Assembly (NCBI GenBank): GCA_029264225.1 | Contig: JARICB010000194.1 | Coordinates: forward strand, 1 to 5,366 | Direction of reading: 5' to 3' | DNA: 5,366 bases | Source: Nocardioides sp. | Lineage (GTDB): Bacteria; Actinomycetota; Actinomycetes; Propionibacteriales; Nocardioidaceae | Made by a program: the position numbers and the translations under genes | Notes under the pieces: model-generated | Seen by the model: only the letters and a program-made list of their open reading frames with translations | Databases searched by the model: none | Told to the model about the DNA's origin: nothing | Shown here: one piece after another, positions 1 through 4,197 of the stretch | Numbering within the stretch: position 1 is the first letter of the stretch | Layout: each line of letters begins with the position of its first letter

Positions 1-2
1 GT

Positions 3-92
3 GGCCGGTGGCGTGTGCACGTGGAGTGCGTGGACGCGTGGGTGATTGGTGAGGCGTGTCCGCATGGGAAGGCGTCTCGTTTGACGGCCTGA
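3..92 (+). CDS. C-terminal end of an upstream gene (partial, 5' end outside window)
   Basis: One + strand frame stays open from the window edge to a TGA at 90-92, giving 29 residues that end in PHGKASRLTA; the other two forward frames stop at 45 and 52. The tail contains H-V-E-C followed by a second Cys and His (EACPHGK). This could be the second half of a Cys/His zinc site, but the first half would lie outside the window. Codon choice also supports a real gene end: 24 of 29 codons end in G or T, as in the 3' parts of the long genes downstream. I do not recognise the family and the function is unknown. It is probably another small protein of the same early operon. Confidence 0.55.
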   Translation, partial: GRWRVHVECVDAWVIGEACPHGKASRLTA

Positions 93-109
93 TCCCAGCA
101 CCTCGAAAT
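81..109 (+). promoter_or_regulatory. Weak candidate sigma70-type promoter before the first complete gene
   Basis: TTGACG at 81-86 is a good -35 match. It is followed after 17 bases by CGAAAT at 104-109, which shares only the last three bases with TATAAT. This is the one non-coding gap in the window, so a promoter here would be sensible. However, the -35 element lies inside the last codons of the upstream gene and the -10 is poor. Confidence 0.2.
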
Positions 110-156
110 AGCCGGCGCCCCGGCCCACCGACAAGCGAGACCGAGGCGCACGAACT

Positions 157-163
157 GGAAGGA
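157..163 (+). promoter_or_regulatory. Ribosome binding site for the gene at 172
   Basis: GGAAGGA lies 8 bases before the ATG at 172. It is a near-consensus Shine-Dalgarno sequence and fixes the start of the first complete gene, which is the only gene here not closely coupled to an upstream stop codon. Confidence 0.7.
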
Positions 164-171
164 ATCCTCCC

Positions 172-438
172 ATGACGGAGATCAGCAACACCAGCAGCAC
201 CTTGGAGCAGCGCCCGACACTGCCCGGCAAGGTTGACGGGATCGTCGCACTCGACCCGTGCGTAATCCAGTGCCGATCGTGCGGCGTCACTCTCGAGCAG
301 GACCGCCGCTCACTCGCGACGTTCATCCTCCTCTCGCGCTTTCGCTTCCACACGTGCCAGCCGGGCTCTGGGCGCATGTGCCCCACGTGCCTCGACGCCG
401 TGATCGCTGCTTGCCCGAGCCGGAGGTGCAAGTCATGA
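172..438 (+). CDS. Small Cys-rich protein, probable zinc finger (88 aa)
   Basis: I do not recognise a named family. The protein has nine cysteines. The likely ligands are the C34-x2-C37 pair, H60 and C62 in the middle, the C70-x2-C73 pair, and C81 and C86 near the end. Two CxxC knuckles separated by about 32 residues with a His between them suggest a treble-clef or zinc-ribbon fold, often used for nucleic-acid or protein contact, but the catalytic residues of an HNH nuclease are not evident. The first 27 residues are polar and probably disordered. The ATG at 172 follows a strong ribosome binding site, and its stop overlaps the next ATG by 4 nt. Third codon positions are mixed rather than mostly A/C, unlike the next three genes. 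It most likely belongs to the small accessory genes that open phage early operons. Confidence 0.75.
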   Translation: MTEISNTSSTLEQRPTLPGKVDGIVALDPCVIQCRSCGVTLEQDRRSLATFILLSRFRFHTCQPGSGRMCPTCLDAVIAACPSRRCKS

Positions 439-761
439 CTGCCCTCGACGCCCACATCCGCGAAACCGGCCCCGTCTACCAGCAACTCTGGGTAGCGCAC
501 ATGATCGACAACGGCCTCAACTCGCCCCACATGATGCTCCTCGACGACGACCGTCTACGCCTCAGCCTCCACGACGAAGACGCCCCCCGCTGGGTCGCCT
601 CGGTCGAGGCCATCAGCGAAACCGTCACCCCCCACGGCAAGGGCCACGAGCGCGTTGCCCTCGACGCCTACCTCCCCATGCTGCGGGTCCGTGTCCAGCT
701 CTCGTACACCCGCCCCGTCGCTGTCCCGGCTGTAGCGCGTTTGACGGCGGTGACGTCATGA
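435..761 (+). CDS. Small hypothetical phage protein (108 aa)
   Basis: The ATG at 435 overlaps the previous stop (ATGA). GGAGG at 422-426 lies 8 nt upstream, so this start is preferred over in-frame ATGs from 258 that run deep into the previous gene. The protein begins with a helical segment (residues 1-28). An acidic stretch follows (LLDDDRLRLSLHDED, about 35-49), then an alternating hydrophobic, probably beta-rich part around WVASVEAISETV and LRVRVQLSYTR (about 53-92). There are no cysteines, no signal peptide and no membrane segment. I recognise no motif and assign no function. Codons are strongly A/C-ending until about residue 92, then switch to G/T-ending in the last 15-20 codons, a short version of the pattern in the long genes. 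It sits between two zinc-finger-like genes and is probably translated by coupling. Confidence 0.75.
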   Translation: MTALDAHIRETGPVYQQLWVAHMIDNGLNSPHMMLLDDDRLRLSLHDEDAPRWVASVEAISETVTPHGKGHERVALDAYLPMLRVRVQLSYTRPVAVPAVARLTAVTS

Positions 762-1108
762 TCGGCCTGACCCCCGCCGATGCGTTCGGCGTCGGCATCA
801 TCGCCGGGATCGCCCTCGCGCTCGCCGGGCTCGGCGTCATCGTCCTGGTCGAAGAGATCCGCACCGCCACCCGCGCCAGCCCCACGACCCCTGACGTGGA
901 GGCCCTCGACGTCGACGACTGCGACGGCTGCAGCGCACCCCTCAACGACGACAACACCGCCAACACGTGCGGCGTCCACCGCCTCTGCCTCGACTGCACC
1001 AGCGACCCCCTCTTCTGGTCCTGCACCGGATGCCGCCACGCCCGCCACCAGGCCACCGACAGCGACGACGAGGTCTACGACTGGGCCACCACAGGAGGCA
1101 TCCGATGA
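758..1108 (+). CDS. Single-pass membrane protein with a RING-like Cys/His domain (116 aa)
   Basis: Residues about 10-31 are an unbroken hydrophobic helix (FGVGIIAGIALALAGLGVIV). It is preceded by an Asp-containing N-terminus and followed by EEIRTATR, so by the positive-inside rule the C-terminal domain should face the cytoplasm. After a linker come eight ligands: C55, C58, C71, H74, C77, C80, C89 and C92. The spacing C-x2-C-x12-C-x2-H-x2-C-x2-C-x8-C-x2-C fits the classical RING-HC consensus, and the order resembles RING domains with CxxHxxCxxC, then a Trp, then CxxCR. The tail is acidic. I recognise no specific family. A two-zinc cross-brace is my inference, and two unrelated zinc knuckles are also possible. 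The start overlaps the previous stop by 4 nt with only a weak ribosome site, so reinitiation is likely. Confidence 0.75.
   Translation: MIGLTPADAFGVGIIAGIALALAGLGVIVLVEEIRTATRASPTTPDVEALDVDDCDGCSAPLNDDNTANTCGVHRLCLDCTSDPLFWSCTGCRHARHQATDSDDEVYDWATTGGIR
1093..1098 (+). promoter_or_regulatory. Ribosome binding site for the gene at 1105
   Basis: AGGAGG, a perfect Shine-Dalgarno core, sits 6 bases before the ATG at 1105, inside the end of the previous gene. It decides the start of the next small gene, whose frame is also open upstream. Confidence 0.75.
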
Positions 1109-1335
1109 TCCGTATCGGCCCCCGACCAGCCCCGCCCCTGGCGCCAGCCCCGGATCCGGTCCTGGTCGTCGCCGCGCACGGATGCCGCGACTGCGGCGCC
1201 GGGCCCGACACGACGTGCGACGAAGCCTGCCCCACCTACGCGGCCCTCGAAGCCGACTGGCTCTACGAGGCCCTCGACGCCCACGACGACTACGTCGCCA
1301 ACACCTACCCGCACGAAAGGGGGTGGGTCGCATGA
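1105..1335 (+). CDS. Small probable zinc-binding protein (76 aa)
   Basis: The N-terminus is Pro/Ala-rich (residues 6-18). A compact Cys cluster follows, C27-x2-C30-x7-C38-x3-C42, set in HGCRDCGAG and CDEACPTY. Four cysteines within 16 residues are enough for one structural zinc. The rest is an acidic, aromatic helix (LEADWLYEALDAHDDYV, about 49-64). Short proteins with a C..CGA.P...C....C pattern are common in actinophage early regions, generally without known function. That is recalled knowledge and was not searched. The ATG at 1105 overlaps the previous stop (ATGA) and has AGGAGG six bases upstream. The gene is almost wholly in A/C-ending codons. Confidence 0.75.
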   Translation: MIRIGPRPAPPLAPAPDPVLVVAAHGCRDCGAGPDTTCDEACPTYAALEADWLYEALDAHDDYVANTYPHERGWVA

Positions 1336-2390
1336 GTGACCCCACCCAGATGGAACAGAGCGGCCCGCTCCTCATCGACACCATCGCCCCAGGCCTCCCC
1401 GACGGGCGGCCCATGGACCACAAGGCCCAGGCGAAGAAGAAGGGCCGCGGCCCGATCCCGGCCCGCCAGGGCAACGGCTACTACGCCGACCACGCCACCG
1501 GCGACCGCCTCCGCTCCGTGACCACCATCCTCGGCGGCGGCGTTCCCAAGCCCGCGCTGATGTTCTGGGCCGGGAACATGTGCACCGACTCGGCGATCGA
1601 GAACCTCCCCGCCATGGTCGCTGCGTCACGGTTCCCCGAGCAGCTCGAGGAGTTGCGCCGTTGGATCCGCCGGGCGCACACCCGGAAGAAGGAAGAGCGG
1701 GCCGAGGTCGGGTCGCTGGTCCACAAGGTCATCGAGTCCCGGCTCCTGGGCACCGAGTTGCCGGCGTCGATCCAGATCGGGGAGACCGAATGGGCCACCG
1801 ACGGGCCGGAGCTCGCGCCGTTCCTGGAGAACCTGATCCGGTTCGAGGAGGAGTGGAAGCCCCGTTGGACTGCCTCTGAGATGACGGTCGCCAACCCCGT
1901 TGATGGGTACGCCGGTCAGCTGGACTACATGATCGGTGGGGAGGGCCTGATCGGGGACATGCTCCGTGCCCGGGGGTATGTGGTGCCTGAGGGTGTCGAC
2001 CTGATGGGTGACACGAAGACCGGCGGGGAGTTCGTCACTCCTGCATGTGGTGGGGAGCCGCGCCCGCGGATTCTGAGTTCGGGTCACGTGCACGGGGTCT
2101 ACCCCGAGGCGGGCCTGCAGATGTCGGCCTATCGGCAGGCGAAGGTCTGCTGGCTCCGCGACGGGTCGAAGGTCGATATGCCTGCGACGGCTGAGGTCGG
2201 TGTGGTGTTGCACCTGCGGCCGGAGGGTTACAGGTTGTTCCCGGCGCGGTGTGGGGACCTGGAGTACTCGTACTTCCGTTACGCGCAGATGGTTGATGAG
2301 TGGTCGTCGCGGATTTCGTCGGCGAAGGCTGATGACCCGGTGATTGGTGACGCTCTGGTGTTGCCTGCTGCCGCCCAGGCGGTGGCGTGA
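1332..2390 (+). CDS. Cas4/RecB-like PD-(D/E)XK exonuclease (352 aa)
   Basis: This is a predicted metal-dependent DNA nuclease of the RecB/AddB/Cas4 branch of the PD-(D/E)XK superfamily, the type annotated 'Cas4 exonuclease' in many actinophages. The motifs occur in the right order: GSLVHKVIE (127-135, metal-binding His131), a Glu at 183 before GYAGQLDYM (192-200, Asp198), GDTKTGG (226-232, Asp227-x-Lys229) and the family-diagnostic Q263-x3-Y267 in LQMSAYRQAKV. The scattered cysteines (84, 239, 273, 307) do not form the terminal four-Cys iron-sulfur cluster of classical Cas4. No helicase domain or Cas1/Cas2 neighbour is present, so a CRISPR role is unlikely. Resection of DNA ends for phage recombination is the likely job. 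The start at 1332 overlaps the previous stop and follows AAAGGGGG at 1316-1323; earlier in-frame starts would overlap two genes. Codons shift from A/C-ending to G/T-ending along the gene. Confidence 0.9.
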   Translation: MSDPTQMEQSGPLLIDTIAPGLPDGRPMDHKAQAKKKGRGPIPARQGNGYYADHATGDRLRSVTTILGGGVPKPALMFWAGNMCTDSAIENLPAMVAASRFPEQLEELRRWIRRAHTRKKEERAEVGSLVHKVIESRLLGTELPASIQIGETEWATDGPELAPFLENLIRFEEEWKPRWTASEMTVANPVDGYAGQLDYMIGGEGLIGDMLRARGYVVPEGVDLMGDTKTGGEFVTPACGGEPRPRILSSGHVHGVYPEAGLQMSAYRQAKVCWLRDGSKVDMPATAEVGVVLHLRPEGYRLFPARCGDLEYSYFRYAQMVDEWSSRISSAKADDPVIGDALVLPAAAQAVA

Positions 2391-2659
2391 TGACCATCGA
2401 ATTCAGAGACCCTCCTCCCCGTGTAGGCGGCGGGAAGTATGCGGCGGCTCGCGCAGCCCTCATCGAGAGATCAGGGGAGTGGGCGTTGATCGCCACCGTT
2501 CACGACGGCAACGCGCAATCAATGGCGGCCCGCATCCGTGGCTCAAAAGGCCCATGGGCTGGCCATGACTGGGAGGTCCAACTCGTGCGGATCTCCCTCG
2601 ACATGGAGATGTACGTCCGACATGTGGGCCACCACGCCACCTCGGAAGGGGCGTCCTGA
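2390..2659 (+). CDS. Small hypothetical phage protein (89 aa)
   Basis: The ATG at 2390 shares one base with the nuclease stop (TGATG). A GTG one codon earlier is an equally possible start. There is no clear ribosome binding site, so reinitiation after the nuclease is likely. The protein starts with a basic Pro/Gly segment (PPPRVGGGKY). A helix follows (AAARAALIERSG), then the hydrophobic strand EWALIATV and a C-terminal strand ending in MEMYVRHV. The GEWA...Y.R arrangement is one I associate with short uncharacterised actinophage proteins, but I can name no family or function. Codon use is mixed and includes AGA twice and TCA twice, unlike the neighbouring genes. This may mean a separate origin, though 89 codons is a small sample. 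Confidence 0.7.
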   Translation: MTIEFRDPPPRVGGGKYAAARAALIERSGEWALIATVHDGNAQSMAARIRGSKGPWAGHDWEVQLVRISLDMEMYVRHVGHHATSEGAS

Positions 2660-2660
2660 G

Positions 2661-2885
2661 ATGCCCGTCTTCCACATCACCACCGACCGCCCCCGGATCC
2701 CAGCCGTCCGCCTCGCAGCCGACGACCTCATCGACCTCGGCGCACAAGTAGCCGCCTACCTCGCACGCCACCGCGTGCTGTCCCGCGCCGTGCCCTACGA
2801 CGCCCAGGTCGGCGACACCCACGGAGCCATCCACCAAGACGGACTCCCCCGCCCCATCAACTTCACCATCCACAAGGAGTCCTGA
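2661..2885 (+). CDS. Small hypothetical phage protein (74 aa)
   Basis: The ATG at 2661 lies one base after the previous stop, with GGAAGGGG at 2644-2651 as a good ribosome binding site. In-frame starts further upstream would overlap the previous gene. An N-terminal strand (PVFHITT) is followed by a helical acidic segment (LAADDLIDLGAQVAAYLARHR, about 18-38). The C-terminal part is polar and His-containing (GDTHGAIHQDG ... NFTIHKES). There are no cysteines, membrane segments or known catalytic motifs. I do not recognise the family. The gene uses almost only A/C-ending codons, in phase with the start of the gp3-like gene two bases downstream, and the two are presumably cotranslated. Confidence 0.7.
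   Translation: MPVFHITTDRPRIPAVRLAADDLIDLGAQVAAYLARHRVLSRAVPYDAQVGDTHGAIHQDGLPRPINFTIHKES
2874..2879 (+). promoter_or_regulatory. Ribosome binding site for the gp3-like gene
   Basis: AAGGAG lies 8 bases before the ATG at 2888, within the last codons of the preceding small gene. It fixes the start, which also matches the N-terminus expected for the gp3-like family (MPILDLQ). Confidence 0.75.
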
Positions 2886-2887
2886 AC

Positions 2888-4006
2888 ATGCCCATCCTCG
2901 ACCTCCAAAAGCGTGCCCGCGAACTCGGCCGCATCCGCATCGGCCAAGTCGTCCCCACCAAAAACGGCAAGACCCGACCCGAGAAGCTCGACCGATTCCG
3001 CCTCACCTCCCACTCCAAACCCCTCCTCGAAAAGGTCGCCCAGCTCTACGGCGGCACCGTCGAATCCTGGGACCCCCAAGGCGGCGGAGCATCCGCCTGG
3101 GAGGTCGTCACCACCACCAGCCGACTCCCCATCATGGTGCCCCCGCAGCCCGTCTCACAGTGGTACGAATTCTGGACCGCCGGCGGCTGCAAGCACAGGT
3201 GCGACGGCCGCACCAACGTCCTCACCGACGAACTGTGCGACCCCGAGGACTACTCCCACAAGCAGGCACTCGAGCGTCCCACGACGCGGCTCAACGTTGT
3301 GCTGCGTGATGTCGAAGGTATCGGCGTGTGGCGTCTGGAGACCCACGGCTGGAACGCCGCGGTAGAGCTCCCCGACGCTGCGCAGTTCCTTGCCCAGGCT
3401 GGCGGGTACGTGAACGGGTGGGTCTCGCTCGAGCCTCGTACGTCGAAGGCGGAGGTTGCTGACCGGCAGAACGGTGGGACGAAGATCGAGACCCGGCACT
3501 TCATGGTGCCGATCATCGAGATTGACGTCACGCCGTCGGAGTTGATGGCTGGTCGTGGTCGTGTGCAGCCGGCCGAGCTCGGTGCCGGTGGCCCCGTGCC
3601 GGTGACTGCGTCTGAGGCTCCGGCGATCGAGGCTGCGAGGCCGGACTACCGGGGTGCAGCCAATAACGCGCTCGACCTGGACGCGATCCGGGACTTGTGG
3701 CGTCAGGCCCACGAGGCCGGTGACTTGGACGAGGAGTTGCAGGCGTATCTGACTGAGCGGGGTAACGCCCTCCAGGCTGCCCCTGCCCCTGCCCCTGCCC
3801 CTGCCGCCGATGCTGCGCCGGCTGCTGGGCCGGATGCGGACGCGGTGTGGCAGCAGATCCTCAAGGCCGGTGGCGAGCGGGGCATGTCGCTGCCCGACAT
3901 CGAGGACGCGGTCGCTGGGTTCTTGTCCATCAGTTCGGCTGAGGCCTCTGGTGAGGAACTCGCCATGTACCTGACCGAGCTGACCCGGACGGCTGGTGCG
4001 GCATGA
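2888..4006 (+). CDS. phiC31 gp3-like protein, putative recombination directionality factor (372 aa)
   Basis: The first about 225 residues resemble the actinophage gp3-like family. The features I match from memory are MPILDLQ...LGRIRIG (1-19), KTRPEKLDRFRLTS (28-41), LYGGTVESW (53-61), QWYEFWTAGGC (91-101), the CDG segment at 105-107, and PTTRLNVVL...GIGVWRLETHGWNAAVEL (131-161). In phage phiC31, gp3 binds the serine integrase and switches it to excision. Many relatives are known only by similarity, so that role is not assured here, and no integrase is visible. phiC31 gp3 is about 27 kDa, so this protein carries an added tail: a helical segment (262-296), an Ala/Pro linker (297-315) and a second helical segment (316-372). 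The Cys cluster is reduced to C101, C105 and C117. Codons change from A/C- to G/T-ending after about 3290. A direct role in phage recombination is an alternative. Confidence 0.7.
   Translation: MPILDLQKRARELGRIRIGQVVPTKNGKTRPEKLDRFRLTSHSKPLLEKVAQLYGGTVESWDPQGGGASAWEVVTTTSRLPIMVPPQPVSQWYEFWTAGGCKHRCDGRTNVLTDELCDPEDYSHKQALERPTTRLNVVLRDVEGIGVWRLETHGWNAAVELPDAAQFLAQAGGYVNGWVSLEPRTSKAEVADRQNGGTKIETRHFMVPIIEIDVTPSELMAGRGRVQPAELGAGGPVPVTASEAPAIEAARPDYRGAANNALDLDAIRDLWRQAHEAGDLDEELQAYLTERGNALQAAPAPAPAPAADAAPAAGPDADAVWQQILKAGGERGMSLPDIEDAVAGFLSISSAEASGEELAMYLTELTRTAGAA
3781..3804 (+). repeat. Tandem repeat, four copies of CCCTGC
   Basis: Four exact head-to-tail copies of the hexamer CCCTGC lie inside the gp3-like gene and encode the Ala-Pro part of its linker. 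Because the unit is 6 bases, gain or loss of copies keeps the reading frame, so linker length could vary between related phages by slippage. Confidence 0.9.
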
Positions 4007-4197
4007 ACGGCCCGCAGCACTACACCGAGGCCGAGGGACTCGCGGCTCAGGCACACACCGTCGACCCCGACTTCGCGGCCTACCTCCTCGCAAAGGCGCA
4101 GGTCCACGCGACCCTCGCCGTCGCAGCAGCCCCGGCTGGCCCCACTCTCGGCCAGCACGGAGTCCCCTCAGCCGAATGGTCGGAGGTCATCGCATGA
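4003..4197 (+). CDS. Small conserved actinophage protein (64 aa), function unknown
   Basis: The ATG at 4003 overlaps the stop of the gp3-like gene by 4 nt without a clear ribosome binding site, so translation is probably coupled. The protein is mostly helical: QHYTEAEGLAAQA (5-17), then LLAKAQVHATLAVAAA (28-43), ending in a Trp-containing tail (AEWSEV). The combination HY.EAE.L...A followed by LA.AQVHATLA.AAA is one I recall from many short actinophage proteins, where it has no assigned function. It has no cysteines, and the Ala-rich stretch is too polar for a membrane segment. It sits between the gp3-like protein and the ATPase and could be an accessory factor for either. That is inference from position. 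Confidence 0.75.
   Translation: MNGPQHYTEAEGLAAQAHTVDPDFAAYLLAKAQVHATLAVAAAPAGPTLGQHGVPSAEWSEVIA
4182..4186 (+). promoter_or_regulatory. Ribosome binding site for the ATPase gene
   Basis: GGAGG lies 7 bases before the ATG at 4194, inside the end of the preceding small gene. It supports the start that overlaps the previous stop (ATGA) and gives MKIISLTAENVKRL, the usual first strand of RecF/SMC-type ATPases. Confidence 0.7.

Noticed and set aside
111..124. Hairpin GCCGG-CGCC-CCGGC in the gap before the first complete gene, as a terminator
   Set aside because: The stem is only 5 bp with no following T-run, and such GC palindromes are common in this DNA. It is noted but not called.
258..434. 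Longer N-terminus for the gene starting at 435
   Set aside because: It would overlap most of the first gene. The ATG at 435 has GGAGG 8 nt upstream and an ATGA overlap, which is the junction style of this operon.
738..748. CGTTTGACGGC, also present at 78-88, each near a gene end and containing a -35-like TTGACG
   Set aside because: An 11-base repeat pair is expected by chance in GC-biased sequence of this length, and no -10-like sequence follows the second copy at a suitable distance.
780..1331. Longer N-terminus for the nuclease
   Set aside because: The upstream extension is a Ser/Pro/Arg/Thr-rich translation lying over two other genes. The ATG at 1332 has a purine-rich ribosome site and precedes all nuclease motifs.
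668..1474. Open frame on the - strand opposite the zinc-finger genes
   Set aside because: Its product is almost entirely Gly/Arg/Ala/Val, and it would cross three well-supported + strand gene junctions.
1332..2390. CRISPR adaptation Cas4
   Set aside because: There is no Cas1, Cas2 or repeat array, and the terminal four-Cys iron-sulfur ligands are missing. A phage recombination nuclease fits better.
3155..4093. Long open frame on the - strand opposite the gp3-like gene
   Set aside because: It is Arg/Pro/Gly-rich with no recognisable motif and covers a + strand gene with a ribosome binding site and family resemblance.
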